From assembly GCF_001953865.1 (NCBI RefSeq), contig NZ_MQUQ01000008.1:92323-156322 (forward strand): a stretch of 64,000 bases of DNA, written 5' to 3'. This stretch comes from Amycolatopsis coloradensis. Lineage in GTDB: Bacteria; Actinomycetota; Actinomycetes; Mycobacteriales; Pseudonocardiaceae. A program made the position numbers and the translations under genes. Shown piece after piece: positions 7,623 to 16,849 of this stretch. A model generated the notes under the pieces. The model had not been told where the DNA came from. It saw only the letters and a program-made list of their open reading frames with translations, and did not search any database. Position 1 is the stretch's first letter. Each line of letters begins with the position of its first letter.

Positions 7623-8437
7623 TCACGACCCACCGCGGTCGCCCAGGAAGTCGGCCACGGTGGAGCGGAACAGGTCCGGTGCCTCCAGCCACGGCACATG
7701 GCCGACGCCGGGCAGCCGCACCCGGGTCACCGACGGCAAGGCCTGTTCCAGCGAGTCCACCGCCCAGCGCGGCCGGTTGTCCGCCATCCCGTCGACGATC
7801 AGCGCCGGCACGGTGAGCGCCCGGCAGGCCTCGATCAGCGTCTCCTCCGGCACCGTCCGCATTTGCTCGCTCAACGCGGCGTTCGCCTCGTAGTTGACCC
7901 GGAACCAGGGTGTCGCCATCGCCTCGGCGTGCCGCTCGCCATCCGCCGCGAAGTCGGCCGTCCATTGCAGCACCGCGAGTTCTCGGCCTCCGTCGTGGTC
8001 CGCGGCGCGTAGCTCGGCCCACCGGGCGTGCCTTTCCCCCAGCGCTCGCTCGAAGTTCCGCTTGAACTCCTCGTGCCAGCCATGGCCGAGACCGACGCCC
8101 GACACGTAGACGAGCGAACTCACCCGTTCCGGTCGCGCGAGCGCGTAAAGGAGCCCGAGATGCGCGCCCCACGAATGCCCGAGCACGGCAACGCGGTCGA
8201 GCCCGTGCCACTCACGGACGGCGTCGACGTCGGCCACCATCCGTTCGAGGTGTACGGGCCGCGTGGTTCCGATCGCCCGGCACCGCGCTGGTCCCACCGG
8301 ATGAGCCGGAAACCCGGACCGAGATCGAGCGTGCCGAACATGTCCCACAGGCCAGGGCCGCCGTGGCAGCACAGGATCGGTTCGCCAAGGCCGGTCGCCG
8401 AGGTCCACAGTTCACAGCCGTCGTCGGTGATCATCAC
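7623..8437 (-). pseudogene. Alpha/beta hydrolase (proline iminopeptidase-like), broken by a -1 frameshift
   Basis: The N-terminal part starts at 8437 (or the next ATG, 8434) and reads DGCELWTSATG, CHGGPGLWDMF (oxyanion HGGPG), IRWDQRGAGRSEPRGPY. The rest, in the next frame, reads LERMVADVDAVREWHGL, the nucleophile elbow GHSWGAH, Asp in IVDGMADNRP and His in GVGHVPWLE. The two parts join at 8249-8251, where one G (plus strand GAGGTGTA instead of GAGGGTGTA) would restore TYR-THR-LEU-GLU-ARG. All catalytic residues are intact on either side, so this is either a recent inactivation or a one-base sequencing error. It would be about 270 residues if repaired. Confidence 0.8.
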
Positions 8438-8484
8438 TCGATTGTCCGGTAGCCCGATCGCCGTCGTTGGCTATCTTCCACGGT

Positions 8485-9051
8485 ATGACGACGCCTCTGC
8501 CGCCGCAGCGGACGGCCACCCTCGCCGACGCGCCCGCCATCGCGGCGCTGATGCGAGCCTCGGTGCTGGAGTTGTTTCCCCGCTTCTACGACGAGCGGCA
8601 GACCGCGAGCGCGGCGGAGCACATCGCGCACCTCGACCTGCGGTTGATCGAAGACGGCACCTACTTCGTGCACGAGGCCGACGGCGAGATCGTCGCCTGC
8701 GGGGGCTGGAGCAGACGCCACAAGATGCACGCAGGCTCCGCCGAGGCGGCGGACGACGACCGTCCACTCGACCCGGCCACCGAACCCGCACGGGTGCGCG
8801 CCATGTTCGTCCGCGGTGACTGGACCCGGCGAGGGCTCGGGCGCGCGATCCTCGAGTCGTGCCGTCTCGCGGCGAAAGCCGAGGGATTCACCTCGCTGAC
8901 GTTGACCGCGACCCTGCCCGGTGTCCCGCTGTACCGGTCGTTCGGCTTCACGGAAGTCGAACGGGTGACGATGACGACACCCGACGGAGTCGACGTCCCT
9001 GGCGCTGTCATGGCCCGCGGCATCGACCGGCCGGATAGCATCGAGAGATGA
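8485..9051 (+). CDS. GNAT family N-acetyltransferase
   Basis: 188 residues from ATG 8485. Conserved features are the N-terminal strand TATLADAPAIAALMRASV, the central VRAMFVRGDWTRRGLGRAIL (acetyl-CoA pyrophosphate-binding R/Q-x-x-G-x-G/A motif, ~110-120) and the C-terminal LPGVPLYRSFGFTEVER. It transfers acetyl groups to an unknown amine. No Shine-Dalgarno is present and TATCTT lies just upstream, so a leaderless transcript is possible. Its stop overlaps the start of the following LysE gene (ATGA), so the two form one transcription unit. Confidence 0.88.
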   Translation: MTTPLPPQRTATLADAPAIAALMRASVLELFPRFYDERQTASAAEHIAHLDLRLIEDGTYFVHEADGEIVACGGWSRRHKMHAGSAEAADDDRPLDPATEPARVRAMFVRGDWTRRGLGRAILESCRLAAKAEGFTSLTLTATLPGVPLYRSFGFTEVERVTMTTPDGVDVPGAVMARGIDRPDSIER

Positions 9052-9674
9052 TCTCCGGGGCCACCGCACTCTCGTTCGTCTTGATCTGCCTGCTCGGCGC
9101 GATCGCGCCCGGCCCGGACTTCCTGGTGGTGACCCGCTGCGCGATCCTCGGCGGGCGCAAGGCCGGGATCGCCGCCGGACTCGGGATCGCACTCGGCGTC
9201 TTCGTCTGGGTGGTCTCGATCGCGCTCGGCATCGCCGCGATCCTCACCGCGTCGGCGATCGCCTTCACCGTGGTGAAACTGATCGGCGCCGCGTACCTGA
9301 TCTTCCTCGGCGTCAAGGCGTGGCTGGCCGTGCGCCGCGGTGACTACAGCGAACTCGTGGACAAGGCGGCGCCCGTGGTCGCGCCCCGGGCGGCGTTCCG
9401 GCACGGACTGCTCACCAACCTGCTCAACCCGAAGGTCGCGATGTTCTTCCTCGCGCTGCTCCCCCAGTTCCTCCCGCATTCGGCCACGACCGCGGAGACC
9501 CTGCAACTGGCGGTACTCGCCACCACGGTCGCCGTCGTATGGACTTTCGTCCTGTCGACGCTGGTCGGTTCGCTGCGGAGGTTCTTCAGCACCGGCCGTG
9601 TCCGGCGCGCGTTGGACGCGGTGATGGGCACCTTCCTGGTCGGGCTCGGCATCCGCGTCGCCGTCCAGAACTGA
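9048..9674 (+). CDS. LysE/RhtB family amino-acid exporter
   Basis: 208 residues with about six hydrophobic segments. The start MISGATALSFVLICLLGAIAPGPDFLVV contains the family's conserved PGPD motif, and GLLTNLLNPKVAMFFLALLPQF is the second family signature. These proteins export amino acids or derivatives across the cytoplasmic membrane. Coupled to the upstream GNAT gene by a 4-nt overlap, which suggests a modify-and-export pair, as an inference. Substrate unknown. Confidence 0.9.
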   Translation: MISGATALSFVLICLLGAIAPGPDFLVVTRCAILGGRKAGIAAGLGIALGVFVWVVSIALGIAAILTASAIAFTVVKLIGAAYLIFLGVKAWLAVRRGDYSELVDKAAPVVAPRAAFRHGLLTNLLNPKVAMFFLALLPQFLPHSATTAETLQLAVLATTVAVVWTFVLSTLVGSLRRFFSTGRVRRALDAVMGTFLVGLGIRVAVQN

Positions 9675-9697
9675 CCGAAGGCGCCCATCACGCGACC

Positions 9698-10759
9698 TCA
9701 GTCGAGTGCTTCGGAGGCGAGGCGTGTGCCCTCGACGCGGGCGGCGATCTTGGCGAACGCGGTGTCCCGCGACGTCGAGGTGTCGTCGGCGAACGGCGAG
9801 AACCCGCAGTCATCGCAGGTGCCCAGCCGATCCGGCGAGATGAACCGCGCCGCCTGAAGCACCCTGTCCCTGACCTCTTCGGCGGTTTCGACGCGCGGGT
9901 TGATCGGGTCGGTCACACCGACGAAGATCCGCTGCTCCGGCCGGGAGTGCTCGGCGATCACCTGGAGCGCCCGCTCGGGCTCGGTCTCACTGGCCAGCTG
10001 GACGTAGACGTTGCCCACCTTCAGCTGGAACAACGTCGGCAGCAGCCCGGCGTAGTCGACGTCGAGGCTGTGCACCGAGTCCTGGTCGCCGCCGGGGCAG
10101 GTGTGCACCCCGATCTTCGCGCGCTCCTCCTCGGAGAACCGGTCCAGCACCGCGTTGTTCAAGTCCACAAAGGACTGCAACAGGCCGCCGGATGGGTCGA
10201 GCTTCAGCGACAACCTGCCTTCGGTGAAATCGATTTGGACACTGTTGGCGCCCGCGTCGAGACTGCGGCGGATATCCGCCTCGGCTTCGTTCACCAGGTC
10301 GGCGATGAACTGTTCTTTGTCATATCCGGCCACTTCTTCACCCGGATAGATGAGCCCGATCGCCGAAGCCGCGATCACCGCCTGCTTCACCGGTTTGGTG
10401 GCGTGCTTTTTCGCCTCAATGAGATAAGAGTCGGCGTAGGTCTGATAGCGGAACGGGCCGGCGGTGAGCCTCGGAAGCTGCCGGGTGTGCCCGTCGGCGA
10501 AGGGGATGACCACGCCGTCCGGCGCCAGCGAAGTGAGGCCCGCCAAGGGGTACGTGGCGAAGCTCGGCTTGCCTTGTTCGCCATCGGTGATGACCGGGGA
10601 ACCGGTCTCCTCCATGCGTTTGATGGTGTCCACGAGGGCCTTCTCCCGCAACTCGCCGAGACCGTCGGCGTCGAGCCGCCCGGAAGCGTGCTCGCCGAGC
10701 GCCTCGACGAGATAGCCCGGACGGGGAATGCTGCCGATCGGTTCGGTGGGTATGGTCAT
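9698..10759 (-). CDS. Cobalamin-independent methionine synthase (MetE) C-terminal-domain family protein
   Basis: 353 residues, about the size of the catalytic half of MetE only. Visible landmarks are EPIGSIPRPGYL near the start, the segment AGANSVQIDFTEGRLSLKLD, zinc-ligand type residues His219 and Cys221 in VHTCPGGD, and Cys315/Cys318 in GTCDDCGFSPF. Single-domain MetE homologues of this type use a methyl donor other than methyl-tetrahydrofolate-triglutamate in some archaea; the donor here is not known. ATG 10757-10759 has GGGAGGA 9 nt upstream. Convergent with the LysE gene, 23 nt apart. Confidence 0.85.
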   Translation of the reverse strand: MTIPTEPIGSIPRPGYLVEALGEHASGRLDADGLGELREKALVDTIKRMEETGSPVITDGEQGKPSFATYPLAGLTSLAPDGVVIPFADGHTRQLPRLTAGPFRYQTYADSYLIEAKKHATKPVKQAVIAASAIGLIYPGEEVAGYDKEQFIADLVNEAEADIRRSLDAGANSVQIDFTEGRLSLKLDPSGGLLQSFVDLNNAVLDRFSEEERAKIGVHTCPGGDQDSVHSLDVDYAGLLPTLFQLKVGNVYVQLASETEPERALQVIAEHSRPEQRIFVGVTDPINPRVETAEEVRDRVLQAARFISPDRLGTCDDCGFSPFADDTSTSRDTAFAKIAARVEGTRLASEALD

Positions 10760-10911
10760 CGCTCGTATCCTCCCAGGTGGAGCAACCGCGGCCACCCTGG
10801 CCACAATCGGAGAAACTACCGACCTCCGCACCTCTTTGACGATCTTTCATCGTGCCGAAACCACTAATGGCGCAACCATTCGGCCTACCCAGGATGATCC
10901 GTTCGCCAAGC

Positions 10912-10929
10912 CGTATAGGTCATTATACG
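10912..10929. promoter_or_regulatory. Inverted repeat CGTATA-N6-TATACG between MetE-like and DUF3040 genes
   Basis: The 18-bp element CGTATAGGTCATTATACG is a clean 6-6-6 dyad in an AT-rich pocket of the 257-bp divergent region. It is about 90 nt from the DUF3040 start and about 155 nt from the MetE-like start. A regulator site is plausible; nothing names the protein. Confidence 0.4.
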
Positions 10930-11016
10930 AAATTGGGCGAAACTCGACGCTTATCCGGCCCTGGTCCTGGGTATTCCCCCGATGTCGACGGGCGGAGCGC
11001 GCCGAGGGAGAAACCG

Positions 11017-11283
11017 ATGCTGAGCCATCATGATCGGCAGGAGCTGGAGAAGATCGAGCGCTGGTTCGAGCTGACCGAGCCGGCGCTCGCCGCACAGCTC
11101 CGCTCCGGCAGGCCCGCACGGACTCCCCTGCTCCGGCTGACGGTCGTCCTGAGCCTCGACTTCACCGCGGGTCTGCTGATGCTCTTGGGCATGGTGACGA
11201 ACAGCCCGGCCCTGCTGCTGCTCGGGCTGATCACCGTCACGTCGGCCGTGATCGTGCACCTGTCCCGGTTCGGTCGCGGCTGA
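11017..11283 (+). CDS. DUF3040 small membrane protein
   Basis: 88 residues. The start MLSHHDRQELEKIERWFELTEPALAAQLRSG is the diagnostic N-terminus of DUF3040 proteins of actinobacteria (xLSxxExxxLxxIExxLxxxDPxLA), followed by two membrane helices (~42-62 and ~64-83). GAGGGAGA precedes the ATG by 6 nt. Function of the family is unknown. Confidence 0.85.
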   Translation: MLSHHDRQELEKIERWFELTEPALAAQLRSGRPARTPLLRLTVVLSLDFTAGLLMLLGMVTNSPALLLLGLITVTSAVIVHLSRFGRG

Positions 11284-11339
11284 TCGTCTTCCCGCCGGTA
11301 GAGTCCGGGCGAAACGTCCGGTTCACGGGGAGGAAGACC

Positions 11340-11765
11340 ATGCGGTTCATGATCATCATCAAGGCGGACGAGGATTCCGAAGCCGGGAAACTGCCGCCGA
11401 TGGAAGCCTTGACCGCCATGGCGAAGTTCAACCAAGACATGCTCGACGCCGGGGTCCTGGTCGGCGGCGAAGGTCTGCAGGAAAGCTCGAAGGGTGCGCG
11501 GGTCACGGTCAATGCCGCCGGGTCGACGGTCACCGACGGTCCCTTCACCGAAGCCAAGGAACTCGTCGGCGGCTTCTGGATCGTCGACGTCCCGTCGCGC
11601 GCCGACGCGATCGAGTGGGCGAAGCGCTGTCCCACTCCTCCGCACGGCGACACCATCCTCGAGGTCCGCAAGATCCTCGAAGCCGAAGACTTCGGTGAGA
11701 ACTTCACGCCGGAGCTTCAGGAGAACGAGCAGCGCATGCGCGACGAGGTCGCGGACCGGGCTTAA
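11340..11765 (+). CDS. YciI-like (DGPF-domain) protein
   Basis: 141 residues. The start MRFMIIIKADEDSEAG and the motif TVTDGPFTEAKELVGGFWIV mark the YCII/DGPF family, a ferredoxin-like fold; such genes often accompany ECF sigma factors, but none is next to this one. GGGGAGGAAG precedes the ATG by 4 nt. It ends 9 nt before dinB and may be co-transcribed. Function unknown. Confidence 0.88.
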   Translation: MRFMIIIKADEDSEAGKLPPMEALTAMAKFNQDMLDAGVLVGGEGLQESSKGARVTVNAAGSTVTDGPFTEAKELVGGFWIVDVPSRADAIEWAKRCPTPPHGDTILEVRKILEAEDFGENFTPELQENEQRMRDEVADRA

Positions 11766-11774
11766 GCTCGGTTC

Positions 11775-12827
11775 ATGGCCGTCCGGGAGTGGGTGCTCCA
11801 CGTCGACCTCGACCAGTTCATCGCGGCGGTCGAGGTCGCCCGGCGGCCTGAACTGCGCGGCCAGCCCGTGGTCGTCGGCGGCACGGGCGATCCGGCCGAA
11901 CGGGCCGTGGTGGCGACGGCGTCGTACGAGGCGAGACAGTTCGGCATCCGGTCAGGGATGCCCTTGCGAACCGCCGCGAAACGGTGCCCCGAAGCGATCT
12001 TCCTGGCCACGGACGCGCCCGCGTACCAGGAAGTATCCGATCGGGTGATGGCGACGCTGCGGGAGTCACCCGTCGTCGTCGAAGTACTCGGCTGGGACGA
12101 AGCGTTCCTCGGCGCCACCACCGACGATCCCGAAGCGCTCGCCGCCGACATCCGGCGAGTGGTGGCCGAGGAGACCGGGCTGTCCTGCTCGGTCGGGATC
12201 GGGGACAACAAACTGCGCGCCAAACTCGCCACCGGATTCGCCAAACCGGCCGGGATCTTCCGTCTCGTCCAAGAGAACTGGTGGGACGTCATGGCCGAGA
12301 AGCCGACGGACGCGCTTTGGGGCATCGGCGCCAAGACCACGAAGAAGCTCGCCGAAGCCGGCTATCGCACCGTGCTGGAACTGGCGGGCGCCGACCCGGC
12401 GGATCTCGCCGCGCGGTTCGGCCCGAAACTCGGCCCGTGGTATCGGATCGTCGCCGGGGGAATCGGTGACGCCGAGGTCACCGCGACGCCATACGTCGCG
12501 CGATCCCGCAGCCGGGAGACGACGTTCCAGCGGAACCTGACCGACCCTGAAGCCATGGCCGCCGAGGTCGTCGCGCTGGCGAAGCGCGTTTCCCAGGACG
12601 TCGACGAAGAAGGCAGGCCCGCCGCGCGGGTCGCGGTCAAGGTCCGGTTCGCACCGTTCCTGACCCACACCCACAGCGTGACCCTGGCCGCACCGACCGC
12701 CGACCCGGACGAGCTCGAGAAGGCGGCGCTGGCCGTGCTCGGCATGTTCGACCTCGGCAGACCGGTCCGTCTTCTGGGTGTCCGCGCCGAATTCTCCTCG
12801 ACGGCGGCGGGATCCGCGTCGCCTTGA
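11775..12827 (+). CDS. dinB: Y-family DNA polymerase, DinB2-like
   Basis: 350 residues. Palm carboxylates are Asp11 (HVDLDQF) and Asp108-Glu109 (GWDEAFLG); the thumb HhH region is GIGAKTTKKLAEAGYRTV, and the little-finger domain covers ~235-350. The opening WVLHVDLDQFIAAVE and GWDEAFLG pattern is that of mycobacterial DinB2 rather than DinB1. The steric-gate position, Phe13 in E. coli Pol IV, is Ile16 here; M. smegmatis DinB2 has Leu at this place and incorporates ribonucleotides. There is no C-terminal beta-clamp motif of the usual QLxLF type that I can see. It follows the YciI gene by 9 nt. Confidence 0.9.
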   Translation: MAVREWVLHVDLDQFIAAVEVARRPELRGQPVVVGGTGDPAERAVVATASYEARQFGIRSGMPLRTAAKRCPEAIFLATDAPAYQEVSDRVMATLRESPVVVEVLGWDEAFLGATTDDPEALAADIRRVVAEETGLSCSVGIGDNKLRAKLATGFAKPAGIFRLVQENWWDVMAEKPTDALWGIGAKTTKKLAEAGYRTVLELAGADPADLAARFGPKLGPWYRIVAGGIGDAEVTATPYVARSRSRETTFQRNLTDPEAMAAEVVALAKRVSQDVDEEGRPAARVAVKVRFAPFLTHTHSVTLAAPTADPDELEKAALAVLGMFDLGRPVRLLGVRAEFSSTAAGSASP

Positions 12828-12860
12828 CAGCCCTCGCGGCGCTTTGCCATCCTGGTCGCG

Positions 12861-12928
12861 GGCCGAGAGGCGCTGCGACGGAATTCTTCCGCCACGCTCG
12901 GCCCATCGGACAGACGTAAGGGCGCCTC
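12861..12928 (+). ncRNA. SAH (S-adenosylhomocysteine) riboswitch
   Basis: The sequence GGCCGAGAGGCGCTGCGACG at 12861 and CCACGCTCGGCC at 12892-12903 match the SAH riboswitch core (CCGAGGAGCGCUGCRAC ... GCCAGGCUCGG). P1 pairs GGCCGAG with CTCGGCC. The downstream GCGCCTC (12922-12928) can pair with GAGGCGC (12866-12872) to make the pseudoknot. It lies about 150 nt upstream of adenosylhomocysteinase, the classical target. SAH binding is known to turn expression on in this family. Confidence 0.9.
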
Positions 12929-12950
12929 CCACCGCGGAGGTGCCTTTCTT
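12921..12950 (+). terminator. Riboswitch-controlled terminator before ahcY
   Basis: GGCGCCTCC and GGAGGTGCC form a 9-bp stem (one G-T pair) around CACCGC, followed by TTTCTT. The left arm shares GCGCCTC with the riboswitch pseudoknot, so ligand-bound aptamer and terminator are mutually exclusive. This gives a direct ON-switch mechanism. Confidence 0.75.
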
Positions 12951-13077
12951 GCGTCAGAACCCTTTTCCGCCCTTCTTGGTCGAGGCCGAGCGCTGAACCC
13001 CAGCACTTGATCCCCGTTCTTCCCGCCACCGGCGCGAAGGACCGCTCCACCTTGCCTTCCTCTCGATTGGAGAACCT

Positions 13078-14553
<1,476 letters not shown>

Positions 14554-14560
14554 GTGCGGG

Positions 14561-14585
14561 CCGCCCTCGTGAATGGCGAGGGCGG
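14561..14585 (+). terminator. Hairpin after ahcY
   Basis: CCGCCCTCG (14561-14569) and CGAGGGCGG (14577-14585) pair around a 7-nt loop, 8 nt after the ahcY stop. There is no T-run beyond TTCC. Confidence 0.6.
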
Positions 14586-14632
14586 TTCCACACGCCGAGG
14601 GACTTGACGGTTCAGCGGTGGCGGCCGTTACG

Positions 14633-14695
14633 CGTGACTGAGTGGACGACACGGGTGCTCCGATGGACACCAAGCGTGATTGGACGGACGACACA
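14633..14695. repeat. Three tandem 21-bp units related to the 5138-5283 array
   Basis: Units at 14633-14653, 14654-14674 and 14675-14695 follow each other without gaps. The first and third carry GGACGACAC near the end and CGTGA at the start; the middle one is more diverged (CCGATGGACACC). They are all in the same orientation as the forward units of the first array. Confidence 0.75.
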
Positions 14696-14831
14696 CCGCT
14701 CCACGTTAGGCCGAATGCGTGAAAACTACCGCCGGATGCCATGTTTTCTTTCGGGTGAATCGGGAACTCCTTCACTAGCCCCATCCCGGCGGCTCCATTC
14801 GCCGGGCGACTACGAAGGAGAAGGTGCCCCC

Positions 14832-14987
14832 GTGATCATTCTCGGCGTCATCCTGATTGTCATCGGTGTCATCGCCAGCATCCCCGTTCTGTACTCGATC
14901 GGGATCGCGCTCGCGGTCATCGGCATCATCCTGGCCGTTCTCGGCAACACCGGGAAGGCCATTGGCGGTCGCGCCCACTGGTTCTGA
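14832..14987 (+). CDS. 51-residue hydrophobic two-helix membrane protein (DUF6131-like)
   Basis: From GTG 14832 the peptide reads MIILGVILIVIGVIASIPVL, then YSIGIALAVIGIILAVLGNT, and ends KAIGGRAHWF. It is two closely spaced membrane helices with a short polar tail carrying a terminal aromatic, as in small actinobacterial DUF6131 proteins. GAAGGAGAAG lies 8 nt upstream, a strong ribosome site that supports translation. Function unknown. A 17-bp hairpin terminator follows. Confidence 0.75.
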   Translation: MIILGVILIVIGVIASIPVLYSIGIALAVIGIILAVLGNTGKAIGGRAHWF

Positions 14988-15035
14988 GCAACTCCGGACC
15001 TTCTGGTACCGAGCCCCCGGTATCAGCCATGAAAT

Positions 15036-15076
15036 GACCGAGCACCCGGCGTTCCCCTCACGCCGGGTGCTCGGTC
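15036..15076 (+). terminator. Perfect 17-bp hairpin after the small membrane protein
   Basis: Arms 15036-15052 and 15060-15076 (GACCGAGCACCCGGCGT and its reverse complement) with loop TCCCCTC, followed by CGTTTCC. Confidence 0.75.
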
Positions 15077-15136
15077 CGTTTCCACCCTTGGTCCGCTGGG
15101 TAACCGGTGCGGACGAGAGAAAAGGAGGGAAAGCCG

Positions 15137-15358
15137 ATGGCTGGACCGGATCCTCGCCCGTACTTGGCGGAAGCGAACTATCCGTGCGGACGCGACGAAC
15201 TCCTCCGTGCCGCGGCGGCGGCGGGAGCGGGTGACGACGTCCTCGGTCCTCTGGGGACACTTCCCGCGAGTGACTACGCGAATGGAGAGGGGGTCTGGGA
15301 CGCGGTGCGCGCCTGCGACGGCCCCTCGATCCACGACACCGCGAAGGAAACTTCGTGA
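15137..15358 (+). CDS. DUF2795-like small protein
   Basis: 73 residues. The core YLAEANYPCGRDELLRAAAAAGAGDDVLGPLGTLPASDY fits the DUF2795 pattern (L...YPASKxEL...A...GA...V...L..LPxxxY), a small helical domain common in actinobacteria, sometimes repeated. AAAAGGAGGGAAAG is an excellent ribosome site just before ATG 15137; the longer open frame upstream is not needed. Function unknown. Confidence 0.8.
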   Translation: MAGPDPRPYLAEANYPCGRDELLRAAAAAGAGDDVLGPLGTLPASDYANGEGVWDAVRACDGPSIHDTAKETS

Positions 15359-15515
15359 CATGAAGGGGCCCCCCGGCTCCGAGGGGGAGGGAGAGCCGGA
15401 GGACCCCGTCATAGTTAACACATGTCCGGCGACGATGTACACGAATGCATACACCTTCGGGTGGCAATCGCTTTCGATCACCCGGATCGGGCCGGACTGG
15501 TGTATTGGCCGCCGG

Positions 15516-15728
15516 TCAAGAAGCCCGCAGCAGCTCCCGGACCTCCACCTCCGCACACGAGCAGCCGCCGTCGACGTCGAAGCAGTCGATCGTCAGCGTG
15601 TGCCGGGCGAAGTCGAGATCGACGCAGCCATCCTCGCTGCATTCGGTGAAACCACCCTCGAGGTGGACCACCAGGCTTCCGTGGCAGTGGTCGAGTCCGC
15701 CGGCGCAGAACGCGCACTCCATGCTCAT
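15516..15728 (-). CDS. 70-residue Cys-rich, probably metal-binding protein
   Basis: From ATG 15728 the peptide begins MSMECAFCAGGLDHCHG and has eight cysteines (5, 8, 15, 30, 35, 49, 56, 58) plus His14/His16. CxxC, HCH and CxC arrangements suggest one or two zinc sites. GGGAGGCGG directly before the start supports translation. The open frame continues far upstream on this strand but only as a shadow of the Ku gene. It lies 148 nt downstream of ku on the same strand and may share its transcript. No function is known to me. Confidence 0.7.
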   Translation of the reverse strand: MSMECAFCAGGLDHCHGSLVVHLEGGFTECSEDGCVDLDFARHTLTIDCFDVDGGCSCAEVEVRELLRAS

Positions 15729-15876
15729 ACCGCCTCCCGCGATCAGATCGAAGATCGCTCCGGAAAAGTTGTCCTCGATTGCCTTACTACCACCGAGGGA
15801 CGACAGATCCTGGCATACGGACGGCGTGTCGCCGGACCCGGCGGAGTGACGCCGGGCACAAGTCCACAAGGGATGA

Positions 15877-16731
15877 TCAAGCGCTCTTGGGGGTTCGCTT
15901 GCCGGAAGCGGGTTTCTTGGCCGCGGTGGCCTTCTTGGCCGTCGACGGCTTGCGGCTCTTCTTCGCCTCGCTGACGCTGGCCTGCAAGGCTTCCATGAGA
16001 TCGACCACGTCGGCTTTCGCGCCCACGGCCTTCGGTTTCGTCGTCTCATTCCCCGCGGCCTTGGCCTCGATCATGGCTTCCAGCGCTTCGCGGTAGGAGT
16101 CGGTGTATTTCTCGTGCTCGAACACCGGCTCCGAGAGCGAGTCGATCAGCGAACCCGCCATCGTCAGTTCCTGCGGCCGCACCTGCGGCGGATCGTCGTG
16201 CAGGAAGCCGAAGTCCGGGACGCGGACCTCGTCGGGCCACAGCATCGTCGTCATCATCAGGACGTCGCTGTGCACCCGCAGGATCGCGAGCGTCTCCCGC
16301 TGCCGGATGGCGACCTTCGCGATCGCCACGTGGCTCGCCTTCTGCAGCGCGTCACGCAAGACCACGTACGGCTTGACGGCGTTCTTCTGCGGTTCGAGGT
16401 AGTAGGTCTTGTCGAAGTGGATCGGGTCGATGGACTCCAGCGGCACGAACTCGAGGACGTCGATCGCCCGTGACGAGGCCAGCGGCAGTTCGGACATGTC
16501 CTCGTCGGTGAGCACGACCATCTCGCCGTCGGGCAGTTCGTAGCCTTTGGCGATCTCGGCGTAGGGCACTTCCTCGCCGTCGATCGTGCAGAACCGCTTG
16601 TACTGGATCCGGCCACCGTCGGTCTCGTGCACCTGGCGCAGCGAGACGTTCTTGTTCTCGGTGGCCGCATAGAGCTGGATCGGGATGCTCACCAGCCCGA
16701 AGGACACCGAGCCCTTCCACATCGAACGCAT
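15877..16731 (-). CDS. ku: Non-homologous end-joining protein Ku
   Basis: 284 residues. The start MRSMWKGSVSFGLVSIPIQLYAATE is the hallmark of bacterial Ku, followed by the beta-barrel DNA ring (HFDKTYYLEPQKNAVKPYVVLRDAL, ~110-135; MMTTMLWPDEVR, ~158-170). After ~255 the tail is Lys/Ala-rich (KKATAAKKPASGKRTPK), the basic extension known to help DNA binding in actinobacterial Ku. It binds double-strand ends as a homodimer and recruits LigD. GGAGG lies 9 nt before the ATG. A LigD-like gene is present 9 kb away (25797-27236), not in an operon with ku. Confidence 0.95.
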   Translation of the reverse strand: MRSMWKGSVSFGLVSIPIQLYAATENKNVSLRQVHETDGGRIQYKRFCTIDGEEVPYAEIAKGYELPDGEMVVLTDEDMSELPLASSRAIDVLEFVPLESIDPIHFDKTYYLEPQKNAVKPYVVLRDALQKASHVAIAKVAIRQRETLAILRVHSDVLMMTTMLWPDEVRVPDFGFLHDDPPQVRPQELTMAGSLIDSLSEPVFEHEKYTDSYREALEAMIEAKAAGNETTKPKAVGAKADVVDLMEALQASVSEAKKSRKPSTAKKATAAKKPASGKRTPKSA

Positions 16732-16849
16732 CGCGCCGCACCTCCACCGCCGTCACCGACCGTACTCACGCTCGGTAACAACGGTAGCCCGAAACGGCGC
16801 ACCGCGACAGTCCTGGGAACCCGATCGCGGGACCCTCACGGCCCGGGAA

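Noticed and set aside
15422..15649. 75-codon plus-strand frame overlapping the Cys-rich gene
   Set aside because: Its second half is antisense to the Cys-rich protein and turns into Arg/Ser runs; no ribosome site.
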